Part shown: positions 21,180 through 33,244 of the stretch, piece after piece | Layout of the letters: each line of letters begins with the position of its first letter | Position numbering within the stretch: position 1 is the first letter of the stretch | Assembly (NCBI RefSeq): GCF_932274485.2 | Contig: NC_065882.2 | Span: 73,507,431-73,571,430, forward strand | Reading direction: 5' to 3' | Source of the DNA: Patella vulgata | Taxonomy: Eukaryota; Mollusca; Gastropoda; Patellidae | Length of the DNA stretch: 64,000 nucleotides | The notes under the pieces: model-generated | The model's database searches: none | What the model was told of the DNA's origin: nothing | What the model saw: only the letters and a program-made list of their open reading frames with translations | Program-made: the position numbers and the translations under genes

Positions 21180-21650
21180 AAGAGGAGCAGCAGCACTAGT
21201 TCTGTAGTTAGGACACTAGACAAATGACAAGAATGACACATCTTCAAAGAACATTTAGGATATTTCAAGCCTGACGGCCACCTACCAGGGTTTTAGAACC
21301 AGGACCCATTTGATAAAGGAGGGACCTCTTTTATTCTGTGGTTAGGACACTAGACAAATCACAATAATGACCCATCTACGAAGCACATTTGTTCTGTGGT
21401 TAGGACACGTGATAATGACCCATCTTCGAAGCACATTTGTGATTTTTAAAGCATGGTTCCCACTTTTTGCTTAAGGTTCTGACAGGAAAGTGTCTTGTGT
21501 ACAAAGGAATAAATCCCATTTTATGTAGTAGTGACTTGAACACTGGACAAATGACAAAAATGTCTGGTGTTCGAATTGAGGCAAAGAGGAACATAATCTT
21601 GGGTTTTTTCAAGCATTGTTCCCCTTACCAGAGGTTTTGCTTGGTGTTCT
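21180..21650. repeat. Degenerate tandem repeat around GTTAGGACACTAGACAAATG
   Basis: Four or five diverged units contain TCTGTGGTTAGGACACTAGA, ACAAATGACAA.AATG and CATCT(T/A)CGAA, at irregular spacing. Units near 21340 and 21400 are short. Frames over this stretch are not gene-like. Confidence 0.75.
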
Positions 21651-21983
21651 GACTTGTAGTGCATGTAAAAGATACCTTTGCTGCTGTCATTGGAAGAAGG
21701 GTAGTCATGATCATAGTTATCTAGACAAAATTGTCAACAGGGTCAACTGATTTAGATATTTGGTTTATATTGGAAGAATTTTATTTTTTTAAGAGAAATT
21801 AGAATACTTATTTAGTCTACACAAAAGCTTTTAGTTCCACATTATAAAATTTTAAACCAAAAAAAAAGGTTATTAAAAAACACAACACAATTTATATTGG
21901 AAATAATCACTGGTTTGGTTCATCATTTGTGCTTGAAAACGATAAGAGAATACATGTTGAAACATTGTGCTATAGTGTTTATT

Positions 21984-22990
21984 GTCCCCCGCCTTTCGAA
22001 GAAAGCAGGGGACTATTAAAATGGGTTCGTCCGTCTGTCTGTCTGTCTGTCTGTCTGTCCATCTGTCTGTCCGTCTGTCCGTCCGTCTGTCTGTCCGTCA
22101 CACTTTTTGGGACACAATAACTCTCTTCCTAATTGAGCTAGAATGTTCAAACTTGGTGTATGTGTTTATTAGGTCAATGCCTTGATGGAGTTCGAAGATG
22201 AGCATTTTCCGCTTAGGGTAAGCAGAGATAAGCAATTTGATTGGTTGATGCTTTGGGACACGATAACTCTCTTCCTAATTGGGCTAGAATGTTCAAACTT
22301 GGTGTATGTATTGATTAGGTCAATGCCTTGATGGAGTTCGAAGATGAGCATTTTCTGCTTAGGGTAAGCAGAGATAAGCAATTTGATTGGTTGATGCTTT
22401 GGGACACGATAACTTTTAATTGAGCTAGAATGTTCAAACTTGGTGTATGTGTTTATTAGGTCAATGCCTTGATGGAGTTCGAAGATGAGCATTTTCCGCT
22501 TAGGGTAAGCAGAGATAAGCAATTTGATTGGTTGATACTTTGGGGCACGGTAACTCTCTTCCTAATTGAGCTAGAATGTTCAAACTTGGTGTATGTGTTG
22601 ATTAGGTCAATGCCTTGATGGAGTTCGAAGATGAGCATTTTCCGCTTAGGGTAAGCAGAGATAAGCAATTTGATTAGATGAGCATTTTCCGCTTAGGGTA
22701 AGCGGAGATAAGCAATTTGATTGGTTGATACTTTGGGGCACGATAACTCTCTTCCTAATTGAGCTAGAATGTTCAAACTTGGTGTATGTGTTGATTAGGT
22801 CAATGCCTTGTTGGTTGATGCTTTAGGACAAGATAACTTTGATAGAGAGTGATGAAACTTAAGTGTATAGTTGATAATCAGTTTGATTGCTTGATACTTT
22901 AAAAAAAATAAATGTGCGATAAATTAATGTGTCATCTATTTATTTTGGTATTTTGGCGGGGGACATCAGCCTCACTGTTGGCTTGTTTTC
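21984..22990 (+). mobile_element. HINE/pearl-like element, copy 2 (most complete)
   Basis: The 5' end has GTCCCCCGCC within a hairpin (CCCCGCCTTTCGAAGAAAGCAGGGG region). A (TCTG)n microsatellite at about 22028-22098 follows, then five core repeats of 141-146 bp (one enlarged by a 47-bp partial unit), an AT-rich segment, and an end with GGCGGGGGAC at 22955-22964 plus CAGCCTCACTGTTGGCTTG. The 10-bp subterminal ends are exact inverted complements. Microsatellite plus about 150-bp tandem cores is the architecture of pearl elements and Helentron-associated elements. The 117- and 70-codon frames are core repeats, not genes. Confidence 0.82.
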
Positions 22991-24135
22991 CATATAAATT
23001 CTGCTGTGTTTTCTATTGTGATCAGTCAATAAATGTCACTGAAGGATTAAAAAATTATTCACTGCATTGAAATGGATATTTAATTATTAGGAACACTAAA
23101 GAACTAAAAAAATTAACTTGAATGGACCTCAGCTTTAAACCAAATTTACATCTTAATCTTTAACCGAAATCGACACGGTCAATATTCCTTTTAAACGGAG
23201 AGTCACTTAACAAAGTTTTGTATTTCGTGCCAACAAAATCACATTTCAGGAACTAATTTTTTCGAGAACTTCTTAACACTCCTTCTTTTGGATTATATGA
23301 TGAACATTATTTTCATGTCAGCTAAACTCAAGATTTTGAATTAAAGTGTAATATATTTTTTTTTTTTTCATACAAATCTTCATGTCAAGAGATTTTGTAA
23401 TAATCAGTAGTTCCATGAATGATCAATTTTGATGACTGTTTCTTGTCAGGACATGATAAATCAATTGATTCTTTATTTGGTACGGTCTGTTTTTCATCAA
23501 GTTGTGTGAGAGTTGACTTGTTAAGGTCGGAATATTTCGTGATTCGAAGGAGTAACTTTGGATGAAATGTTCATCAGCTGTCCATTAACTAAAAGATAGA
23601 TGTCAACAAGTCAGACGGGAGAGAAAATGTTCCTTCTCCTCGTAGATTCTTCGGCCGTTACTACATTTCCTAATCTTATTCTTCAGAGAGAAAAAAAGAA
23701 CATTGATTAGAACTGGATAAATTTGTTTGAATTCAGGGGGAAAAAAATGAGAGTTTGTGTCACGGCAGACATTTCACTCTGTTTTATGATTTTTGATAAG
23801 TCGGTTGTTGGCTTAAATGGACTGTCTGATGTCATTGAGAGCAGCGTTGATTGCGGTGATTCGTAATCTGCATTCCTTTATGTGCATTCTGGAATTGGAT
23901 GTAAAATTTGATCAGTTGTTAGATTAAAATGGGTTGAATTTTAAAATAACTTCATACCCAATCTCTAATAAGTTGTTAAATGTCAAAGATTGGTCGGCTC
24001 TATCAGTTGAGGACCTCATTTCCAAAGGGATATTTCAGTTTATCAGGAATTTCTGGGTAGGATCTTTTTATCGCATCCTAACTAGGCTGTGGGAACAGAA
24101 GTGGATTTCGATTTCATATTTACCGTACTCAACGC
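22991..24135. other. AT-rich stretch without recognisable feature
   Basis: The only note is AATGTCACTGAAGGATT at about 23034, the complement of a 17-mer at about 7481 near the possible Penelope-like fragment. No other structure was found. Confidence 0.45.
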
Positions 24136-24139
24136 AACA

Positions 24140-24272
24140 CAGTAATTTCCTCCAATTGTTAAAGATCCTATTTACAACAAATTATTGAAACAAAAATTGT
24201 ACAATATGTTAGTCCCGAAATTACCAGGATTGTTTTAGGTGGTTGTTAAACTCTCTCTCTCTCTCTCTCTTG
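24140..24272 (+). mobile_element. SINE-A, 5'-truncated, diverged
   Basis: TTTCCTCCAATTGTTAAAGA, the AT-rich block with ATGTTAGTCCCGAAATTACC and a (CT)n tail are preserved; the head is absent. A further pyrimidine-rich tract continues to about 24382. Confidence 0.78.
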
Positions 24273-24382
24273 GTTTATCCAGAAGCTTTAAGCCTCTTTC
24301 TCTTTTTCTCACCTGGTTTATCCTTAAGCTGTAAGCTCCCCACTCTCCCCCTCTTTCTCTCTCTCTCTCTCTCTCTCTCAAT
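24273..24382. repeat. Pyrimidine-rich tract with GTTTATCC(A/T)GAAGC/TTAAGC duplication
   Basis: GGTTTATCC...AAGC recurs twice between CT-rich runs, a small composite array extending a SINE-A tail. The 65-codon minus frame over it is low complexity (Arg/Glu repeats). Confidence 0.7.
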
Positions 24383-24468
24383 AAGTGTTCTATTTTAACA
24401 ATGTGTCCATCCAGACCATATGGGAGAGACAAGATTGGACTGCATTAATAGAGACTACTGGAATACAA

Positions 24469-24846
24469 AAATGAAATGAAATGAAATGGGGTTTAAAGTC
24501 CTACTGTTCTGCTCCTATACTGGGCTAATGAAGACGGGCATACGCCATACAGTGTGCTATGAGGGGAATTTTGCCCGGGCAGCGGCACCATCGCCTACTC
24601 TTATATCAAATTCCAACTGCCAGGGGATCTTTTACGTGCATTCTAATATATACACGGGACCTCGTTTTTTCGTCTCATCCGAAGGACTAGACAGCTGTCC
24701 TTGGCAGGCCCTCCGTTCTGCACCACTGACAAGGGGAAACCACGTCAGAAAATCTGGATGTACTTTCTCGGCCAATGCAGGGATCGAACACCCGACCTCC
24801 AGGCTAGCGAGCCAACGTCTTAACCACCTAGCCACCGTAGCTCCCC
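24469..24846 (-). mobile_element. SINE-B, full length (378 bp), with TSD
   Basis: This is the best SINE-B in the window. It has a head with TGGCTAGGTGG and GTGTTCGATCCC, an intact body, GGGTTTAA terminal block and (ATTTC)n tail on the complementary strand. A 13-bp direct repeat TACTGGAATACAA lies at 24456-24468 and 24847-24859. The 133-codon plus-strand frame and 75-codon minus frame are SINE by-products. Confidence 0.95.
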
Positions 24847-24916
24847 TACTGGAATACAAGTATAAGTGGATCTTGCCAATTGACTAAAGCATATATACAT
24901 ACACATCTAATGTGAA

Positions 24917-25034
24917 GGATGGGGTGTGTGTGGCCGAATGGTTAAATGCGTACATGTTAAATCATAAGGTCTGTCATAAGTTTGTGGCCAGTGGACATTA
25001 AACCCCATTTCTCTCTCTCTCTCTCTCTCTCTCC
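24917..25034 (+). mobile_element. SINE-A, internally deleted
   Basis: Head (GTGTGGCCGAATGGTTAAATG to AAGGTCTGTCAT) joins directly to GTTTGTGGCCAGTGGACATT and a long (CT)n. The B box, centre and AT-rich region are deleted. Confidence 0.85.
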
Positions 25035-25983
25035 ACTAACGTGATTCATTTTCTGAAATATTTCAATGGATAAGGAGTCTAAAAGATTCCATTACATTTC
25101 ATTGGTCAATCAAAGATTATTGGTGAGCGAGTGAAGCATTATGGTTAATCTACCAATATCATGTGTTTTCTCAGAGTATTTAAATGAAACACAAATCGTG
25201 CGTATGCCATATTCTTATCACGAAGAATTTGTAATCTTTCATCCTCAATTTGATGCTTAATGGAGTTTCTTAATATCTTTTAACCTTGCGTGTAATTCTG
25301 GTTTTGACTTTAAATAGTTTTTATGCTCAAACGACGTTAGTTTTAATGTCAGAAACCCAAAAAAAATAATTTCTGATTTGTCCATAAAAATGTTGAATTC
25401 CTGACTTTTCAGATTCTTGTACAAATACAAAAATGGACAAAATAGTACCTGACAAAATTTAAAACAAAACAGATAAAATGAGTCGTGAATTAATGTAAAT
25501 TAAAATAGACCAACATAAATCAGTTTCTTTAGAATATGTCAATTTTTAGCATTATTTCAATTTCAAGATATTTTTTAAAGTATTTTTACATAATCCTTAT
25601 AAGACCCGCAGCATGAAATCAAATGGGGAAAGACGGAAATTCTAGCCAGGAACTTGACAGTGTGGAAAAACAGAATTCTCAGAGAAGCCCTAGAAATCCA
25701 GAAATATAAGCCTAAAAAAAACCAGAGACTCTGGACATTTTCTCCTAAATCTATGAGTAGATTTACTTAATCCCTAATTAGTGTGTGGTTAATGTTTTCT
25801 CTCTCTCCCTGTATGTTTCGATACCTGTATTTGTATTGAAACAGAGCATGTTAATAGAATTCAGAAGTAGTATGATAAGTGTGTTTATTTTTGGTATTTT
25901 TACATATAAAATTTAAAAATTAACCTCGATTGTGTTTTAATGGAAACAAGAAGGAAATTTGTATTTAATTATTTAGATGGTCA
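25035..25983. other. AT-rich stretch without recognisable feature
   Basis: No repeat family member or credible coding frame was recognised. Confidence 0.45.
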
Positions 25984-26166
25984 CAAAATGGGGTTTAACG
26001 TCCACTCGACACAAACCAGAGGACCCAGCGAAAACCCATGAGGTTGGACAGGCAACCCTACTTGTTGTCACATACAACCGGGGTGTCGAAACCACGCCAG
26101 TTGACTCAATGACAAACTTTATGATACAACGCACAGGCGCTAACCATTCGGTGATCCAACCCTCCT
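25984..26166 (-). mobile_element. SINE-A, lacking the AT-rich region
   Basis: GGGGTTTAACGTCCACTCGA is followed directly by the central CAGAGGACCCAGCG block, B box and head. The (CT)n tail is gone and the segment between GTGTCGAGT and the centre is deleted. Confidence 0.87.
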
Positions 26167-26289
26167 AGGTTCCTTTGGAGAAGCAATTCAGAGAAGAAAT
26201 GGCAGAAACACAGAATGATCTAATGAAAACTTCAAATGGCCATGTGGAACCAACATGATCTAATAGATTAAATTCAATGAGAATTGGGG

Positions 26290-26565
26290 TAAAGTGCTAT
26301 CTCACTAACCATAAAGGTGTTGCAATTGGCTGAGAGATTTTCCAGTGTGGTTTCCCCTTGTTAAGTGTTTCAGGATGGAAAGTCTGGCAAGGAACAGTGT
26401 CTGGTCGTTTTGATGTGACGAAAAACCGAACTCACTTAAAAGAACCGTCCATTGACATCTGGAATTCTGTTTCTATTGGAGCCAAATTTCCCACTGTATA
26501 TATTTGTGGCATCTTCATTAACCAGGTTTTTGTTGAAAAGGAGGATATTGAACCCCAATATTTAA
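26290..26565 (+). mobile_element. SINE-B, strongly diverged
   Basis: The order GGCTGAGA, GTGTGGTTTCCCCTTGTTA, CAGGATGGAAAGTCTGGCAAG, TGGAATTC and ATCTTCATTAACCAGG is retained. The terminal block reads GGATATTGAACCCC. This is one of the oldest-looking B copies. Confidence 0.75.
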
Positions 26566-26569
26566 CTTT

Positions 26570-27280
26570 TATTCTGGCTTGATGGAGTTTTAAAAATTGT
26601 TTGGTCTAGTTTACAATAATTATGTACATAATAATAGCTCAATATGGATGTAAAATACATAAAAAGATATTAATTGTACATGAAATTGAACAAACACCAA
26701 TTCACTTATTGATTCTCGTATCAGCAGATGTTCCACGCTTGTTATTTAAAACCTTGTACAGTTTTCACGTATCGCAATTTATTTTTAAATGGAACTATAA
26801 AATAATAATAGTTTACACGCGTTTTCGCTGACAAGGTTTGAACAGCAAGACTATTAATTAGATAGTTTCACAGTTCTATTACTGTAATATTATTATTCTG
26901 AGTAATGTATCAGAAATATGTGACTATGGCACGGATTTGTCGCTGGGTACATTTTCAGTGCTTTGGAGTTCATAAGAATTAATGTTTGATGATATTGGAT
27001 TAGCATTCTCATTTTTCTCCACATGTTCCTAGATATATTTTGGTGGGATGGAATCTGGAAATGTGATTATGATTTAGTGTCTGATAACAATACTGGGTCC
27101 GCGGATCAATTTCTCGACAGAGAGATGAGATTTGAAGGTTCTGGTTAATGTTATATAACATAAAATTTGAGACTACTGTCTTACAGATTAAGTTCAATAA
27201 ATTACAAACTTTTAGTGCCTAGATCTTTGGATGTGCCAAAAAAAAATGAGATCTACTAGTGCACAATTGTTAATGTTTAT
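26570..27280. other. AT-rich stretch without recognisable feature
   Basis: No repeat or coding signal was seen. Frames of 60-70 codons here have no recognisable motif. Confidence 0.45.
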
Positions 27281-27284
27281 GTGG

Positions 27285-27400
27285 ACCAAAAAGAGCCCCT
27301 TACAGTTGGAATTTGATGATGAGTAGACCTTTCACACAGGCAAAGCTGTCCTCCTGCAACGCTGCATGATGTATACATGTCTTCATTAGGCTGGGAGGGG
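27285..27400 (+). mobile_element. SINE-B fragment, diverged
   Basis: CTTACAGTTGGAATTTGAT, GAGTAGACC and GTCTTCATTAGGCTGG identify the 3' half; the tail is replaced by a G run and a SINE-A fragment. Confidence 0.65.
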
Positions 27401-27510
27401 GGCGTGTTTAAATGGCTGAATGCCGTTTTTTCGATTCTCCAATTGTACATGACAAGGAATAGGGTCGCAAGCCAATTCTGTTCTCCAATCCAGTTTCTTT
27501 GAATAAATAT
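27400..27510 (+). mobile_element. SINE-A fragment, internally deleted
   Basis: TTTAAATGGCTGAATG, TTTTTCGATTCTCCAATTGT and ACATGACAAGGAATAGGGTC are head and B-box region with a gap between them; the 3' half is only vaguely recognisable. Confidence 0.6.
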
Positions 27511-28105
27511 TGTTTAAAAAAATAAAAGATGAAAAGTCAACTGGTAGCTTGATTTTTCAGAAGTGATCTGTGGGACATAGTTTTTTTTAGTTTGATTAGG
27601 AGCGATTATACTGGACTTTTATTGATTTAGCAGTATGGAAATTAAATATGTCTACTAAACACTTAATCTAGAAAACTTTGAAACAGACAAGTTAGATAAA
27701 GCTGGAGATGCTTTTGAACTTTTTGATTAAAAAAAAAAATGAGTGAAGAAAAATAAAATTAAATCTACTGAGATTTGTACGATTTCTTTTTCATTAGTTT
27801 AGATGTTTCAGTGTCTGGATTGTTTGAGATTGATAGCATTCAGTTAGTCACTGTCAACCTGTCTTAATCAGTACGATTTTACGAGTCTATTGGGACATCC
27901 ACAGTATTTCAGTATTGTTAATTAAGTTGATATTCCCTTTGAAGACGGTGAGAGAAATAATGAGACTTTTCTCATTTCAAATTAAGGAAAGAATGATGAT
28001 GTCTGATTTGAACAAACCATATATCGTCTGTTTTTACAATGTCTACTGGTTTTGTTGAAAACAAGTTACAGTACTCATTAGAAAAGCTCTATGTTTACAT
28101 TTAGG

Positions 28106-28311
28106 GAGAAAGAGAAATGACGTTTAACGTCCACTTGATACAAACTAGGCCATTTTGGGACTAACATATGGTTAGGACCCAGAGAAAACCGCTGAGGTTG
28201 AACAGGTGACCCTACTCCTTTCACATACAAGCGGGGAATCGAAACTACATCAGTTGACTCAATGACAGACCTTGTAATACAATGTGCATGCGTTAACCAT
28301 TCGGGCATTCA
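28106..28311 (-). mobile_element. SINE-A with internal deletion and TSD
   Basis: A 12-bp direct repeat TTTACATTTAGG flanks it (28094-28105 and 28312-28323). About 60 bases between ACATATGGTT and AGGACCCAGAG are absent. Confidence 0.9.
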
Positions 28312-28329
28312 TTTACATTTAGGAGAAAA

Positions 28330-29930
28330 AAAAAACCATTGTTTAGAATTTAGATCACAGCACAATCTCGGCCTCTAATGATTGAAGTGGTATCAGATGG
28401 ACTTTAACAGCCATCGAAATTCTAAACAGGAGGTGTTTATCAATATTGTAGCCCAAAATATGTAACAATGTTCTTGGGATTCTTTCTTTTGCGATTGTTG
28501 ATGGTCATTTTTTGGTATAAAAACCAAAGAAAACAATTTTGATGTAATGAAAACATCTGTGACGTAATGAGATAAAATGCAACACGCGTTCGGGTTGGTT
28601 CACTAAGTGACTGGTCATTACTGTTTGTTGGAAAAGGGAGGTCACTCTGCATTGATTTTGAACATCAGAACAGAATTTGTAAGTGTTTTTTTGTAGTTTT
28701 TAAAGGTAGAAGGTTCGAAATAAATTGCATATTATGTTTGATAAATGTCCATACACTTGTTTGACCATGTAGATATTTGCTTTGTAGTGCACTCCTACGG
28801 TTGCTATGCCGATTTGAAACCTGTAAACACAAACGAATTCATTGGTGTAATTTTTTCTTTGCACAAAACCTGTATATGAAATTTAGTCTCTGTCCTCAGT
28901 CATATCAATATCAGGCCATCTTGTATATATTACCATTAGTTATTAACAGTTCATAGGGAGTTCAATAAGTTGTAGTATTTTTATTCACTTGATAAAAATC
29001 TTTGAATTTGACCAGTCTGATTATGACAGTCTGATAATGGTCATCTCATAGCAACCATTATGACGTCAGACCAGCATTGAAATGAAATTTACTTATCTTC
29101 CAAGTATACTCATTAACTTTGTATTTTTGTGTTTCAGGCGTGAGTTTCAATAAGTCAATAGTTGAATTTCGTTGTTGATAACATACAAGCAAAATTTCAA
29201 GATGATTTCCTAAAATAAATTTTTGAGGTGGGGAATTTTTGGGCCACTGCAAAGTGATTCTAGTACCCAGGAATTCTTTCGCAGTGAGTCACCCAGGAAA
29301 TTCAGAATCCAATAGATTATATGGTCAATTATAATTATTTTTTTAGGTTATTTCCCCACCTGTCCATTTGGATCCTTGAACAAACTTTTTGTTCAGAGAC
29401 TCGCTGAAGACTGTGACTTCTCTTTTAAGCCCACTTTTTTTTTCTCAGAAGACTGTGTGACCCCCTCTTTGTATGTCCATGTGTTACACAAACCTACTTT
29501 AATTGTTCCAATTCTGTGTTTGTCCTTAAAAGCTTTGAAAGTGAAATATGGTTTATTGAAGCACTCAAGAGGGTTTAATTATCACCTATATCGTTGGTCC
29601 AGATAATGACAGACTATGACCCGCATCAACGTTTTCACACATCAACTGACTTAATTTTATGTTTGTAAAGTAGACCAATAATTGTAGCCACAAGGGTCGG
29701 TGGAACTTGGCTTTGATTGACTGAAGTCTCTTAGTGATGACTGTTGTTTCGGTAGGAATGAGTGTTGTTAAGTTGTTGATACAGATTCAGTTTAAGAGTG
29801 CTGCCAGCAGACGTAAAAACACTCATAAGTGTCAAGAGATTTTTTAATGGAAGAATATACCTGTCAGTCATCTTTAGTTTCTGTGCGTCATAATAGTTTT
29901 TTCTCAGTTTAAAATGTAGTCCAATTAATT
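28330..29930. other. Long stretch without recognisable feature
   Basis: This is one of the longest intervals free of window repeats. Frames at 28440-28652, 29058-29252 and 29376-29606 have no motif or codon pattern that I can support as an exon. A host exon this short could be missed. Confidence 0.4.
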
Positions 29931-29933
29931 AAG

Positions 29934-30200
29934 AAATGAAATGAGATGGGGTACTTTTCTGCATCAACAGTCTCATAAAGACGACCATATGCTATGCAGT
30001 GTCATTGGTGGCAAATTTTGCCTTGGGAAGCGGTACTACAATCTACTTACAAATTCCAATGGTCATGGGTGCTTTTATGTGATATGGGACCTTTTTTTTT
30101 TTTGTACTATCCAAATGACTAGAACTTTCTCTGCCAACACTAGGATTAAACCCTTGATCTATTGGTTAGTGAGCCACTGCCTTACTTGCTGAACCATTAT
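29934..30200 (-). mobile_element. SINE-B, diverged
   Basis: Tail GAAATGAAATGAGATGGGGT, GCAAATTTTGCC..GGGAAGCGGTAC, ATTCCAA, GGATTAAACCCTTGATC and GAACCATT are in family order on the minus strand. Several internal segments are deleted. Confidence 0.78.
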
Positions 30201-30209
30201 AGGCTTCCC

Positions 30210-30568
30210 AGAGAGTCTAAGCGGCTAAGACGCTGGCTCGATAGCCTGGAGATCGCGTGTTCGATCCCTTCATTGGCCGATAATGTACAGAAGGATTTTC
30301 CAACATGGTTTCCCTTGTCAGTGGTCAGGACAGAGGGCCTGACAAGGACAGCTGTCTTTGTCATTTGGATGGTGTGAAAAACCAAGGCCCCTTGTATACA
30401 TTACCGTGCATGTAAAAGATCCCTTGGCAGTTGGAATTCGATATAAGTGTAGGCCATAATGGCCCTGCCCGAGCAAAAATTTCACATTGTATAGCATATG
30501 CCCCGTCTTCATTAGCCCAGTTGGAGCAGAAAAGTAGGAAGTTAAACACCATTTCATTTCATTTCTTA
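30210..30568 (+). mobile_element. SINE-B, near full length
   Basis: The head has GCGGCTAAGACGCTGGCTCG and GTGTTCGATCCC, the body is complete apart from a short deletion near TCACATTGTATAGC, and the tail is ATTTC. It is inserted immediately next to the inverted B copy at 29934-30200. Frames of 62-79 codons over it are not genes. Confidence 0.92.
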
Positions 30569-30574
30569 TAGCTG

Positions 30575-30745
30575 CCCATTTAATTAATAAAACAAAATCA
30601 AAATATAAACGTTAGATAATCTCCCGACTTGTATTCAATTATATTAAAATTGGACCTGTCAAAAGATTTTAGCGAAGATTATAGTTGGTGTTGACTTGTC
30701 TTAACCGTATTTTGTATATATTGTCTGCGGAATGTTACTTGAGTG
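30575..30745 (+). repeat. Repeat X, copy 2
   Basis: AACAAAATCAAAATATAAAC, GATAATCTCCCGACTTG and TCAAAAGATTTTAG align with 38075-38175 and with the minus copy at 46035-46170. Confidence 0.65.
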
Positions 30746-30749
30746 CAGG

Positions 30750-31730
30750 ACTGCTGACAACCAGTATCGCAGCGCAATTTGCGATACATATTTTGTCCGT
30801 TGCTAACCAAAAATTAAAAATTTACTGCGAATCATTAATATGCCTGTCATTTTGGATATTGACACAAGAAGAATCCACATTTTGAAGACTAGAAGGCTTA
30901 CTGAACACTTTCAACGTGTATAAAATGTTGAATAAAATTTTATAAACAAAACTGAATTCTCCGTGTGACATTTTCTTCTTGAACTACCAAGACACAATAC
31001 TATATAACACAGGAACATAACTCTATGAATAGGGACTATTAAACCGGAAATAGGGAATCAAGTACTACCACTCACGTTGCGAGACATCAAGTAATTATAT
31101 CTTATTCATTTTGAAAGAAATAAATCCAGTGTATCCCCCCACGCATTTTAAATAAAATATAAAAAAATAAATAAATGTTAACGTATTGTAAAATGATAAA
31201 TCAAAGTAAAAATTCCCGTAAAATATTATTGTCTATCTAGTTAATCGAGGTGCGCCCGATTGAACAAAAATAGTAATACACGATAAAAAGCAGACAATAT
31301 TGTTTTCTAACGAAGATTTCTAACGTAACAAAAAAATAACAATTAAAATGAGTGGGGCTTCGGAAGTCACTGTCAAGAATTGGCTTCAGACATAAGACCT
31401 AACTAAATGTCTACATCACATTCACAAACTGTCACAAGTACTTGTGGCAGTGCTAAAAAATCTAAGAATAGTCAGAATGGAATCTAATCATATTTGTTAT
31501 GAATTAAAGTAATATCTTGTTATTTAGGTGTTTTACGTTGAAACTGAAAAACTGCTAATCAATTTTTAAATTTGCTAATCAAATTTGGCAAAATTGGACT
31601 TTTTGATTAGCAGTGCTGCTAATCAACTGTGAAAAATTACCGACAGCCCTGCTTGAGTGTGACAAAACTATGTTCATGAAGTTTTGAATTTTTGGTTGTT
31701 GTTTATTTTTTGCCATTAACAAATCTGAAA
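30750..31730. other. AT-rich stretch without recognisable feature
   Basis: No repeat family member was recognised; short AT runs only. Confidence 0.45.
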
Positions 31731-31732
31731 TA

Positions 31733-32092
31733 GCCTTGTGTAAGGAACGATAACCAATGATGGTCAATATGGTCTTGTGAAAGGAATGATGGTCAATATG
31801 GTCTTGTGAAAGGAATGATGGTCCATATGGTCTTGTGAAAGGAATGATAACCAATATGGCCTTGTGAAAGGAATGATAACCAATATGGCCTTGTGAAAGA
31901 AATGATAACCTATATGGCCTTGTGAAAGGAATGATAACCAATATGGCCTTGTGAAAGAAATGATAACCAATATGGCCTTGTGAAAGGAATGATAACCAAT
32001 ATGGCCTTGTGAAAGAAATGATAACCAATATGGCCTTGTGAAAGGAATGATGGTCAATACGGCCTTGTGAAAGAAATGATAGTAAACATGGC
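31733..32092. repeat. Minisatellite, 29-bp unit, about 12 copies
   Basis: The unit is GGCCTTGTGAAAGGAATGAT plus AACCAATAT. Two minor variants alternate (AAAGG versus AAAGA, AACCAATAT versus GGTCAATAT). Because 29 is not a multiple of three and the unit has no stop on the minus strand, long frames (175 and 97 codons) run through in shifted phase. They are repeat artefacts. Confidence 0.95.
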
Positions 32093-32779
32093 CTGATGAT
32101 CATCAAAAGAATAGTAATAAGTCCCAGTCTGTGTCAAATAAAACTGGATTCTTTCTTCCATCTTTTCATGTTCAATTATGGTACTGAAAGTTCAACTCAA
32201 AGTTGACAAAAGCTGTCAATTGAAAGAGGAATAGATGCAGAAGAAATGATTTTGTTTCAAATTGGTTTGCGGTTTGCTCAACCTAGTACAAGTTAAAAGA
32301 AAGCAAGGTTTCTTTGAAAAAACAATTTGAATTGATTTTTTTTGTTTGCAGGAAGAAAGAGATTGGCATGATATCATGCAACTCAAAGAAAGACGATTGT
32401 ATTAAGTCAGTCCCATTTGTGTGCAAAAATCTATTTCATGATCGATTATTTTAAATTTTTGTCTGTGTAATATTATCTAGTGAAGATAAGTTGCAACTAC
32501 GCCGTCTGAGCAGTTCATAAAAGGCGGAATTTATAAATTTTAAACTCACCTCAAATTTAATAGTGCTATCTTGTTTTTGATGCAATATTTAATTATGAGA
32601 TTAATAAATAATGATTAGTGATAACTTTCTTCGCTATAACACAACAAGGTTCGCAGGATGTCCAATAACAAGCCTTGGGAGTTATTCATCTTGCACAAGA
32701 TTTCTGCACGGTTTAGGTATGCAATCTCGAAAGAAAGCCTGTTTTTGCTGTCATGTTATTGTAACATGATATAAAAATG

Positions 32780-32950
32780 TCCATCATAGCAATCTGCATG
32801 GTCGTCATTAATAGCCCAGTTGGTGCAGAAGTGAAGGTTAAACCCAAGTTCAGTTCATTTATCCATGAAATATTGATACTTTTTGTTTTCACCCTTGAGA
32901 CACCAACTTTATTAGTCCAGTCTTTGCAGAAAAGTAAGACTATTAACTTC
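32780..32950 (+). mobile_element. SINE-B 3' fragments, two
   Basis: The block CATTAATAGCCCAGTTGGTG (about 32810-32868) and the block TTTATTAGTCCAGTCTTTGC (about 32903-32945) are two diverged SINE-B ends, each followed by a mutated GTTAAACCC or ATTAAC. They are likely precursors of the array at 33245. Confidence 0.65.
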
Positions 32951-33244
32951 TTTTAATTTTACAGTAGAAATGTTTTTGTGCTCCTAGCGAAAGACCCCCT
33001 TCCACACACATTTTTAATGAATAACAAAACACAAGTGTTGGTGTGACATGTCATTTTTTATACAAAATGACGAAATGAAAACATGAGATGAGAAAGGAAG
33101 CATATCAAATATTAAATTACAATTTCCCAAATTATTTCCAGGATTTCATGTTTTCTGAATGAGTTGGGCTGAATAAAAATAATAAGCCCGGCCATACACA
33201 TCTCTACACGTGATGTCGTGCCTTCTTTTAATTTTACAATGGAA

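Noticed and set aside
22169-22668. 117- and 70-codon minus frames with repeated peptide
   Set aside because: They translate the 146-bp core repeats of the HINE-like element; identical frames occur at 59679-59891.
24486-24887. 133-codon plus-strand frame
   Set aside because: It lies within a SINE-B with intact TSD; the same peptide fragments recur at other SINE-B copies in broken form.
31579-32106. 175-codon minus-strand open frame
   Set aside because: It reads through a 29-bp minisatellite with no stop in any minus phase; the protein is a shifted repeat of itself.
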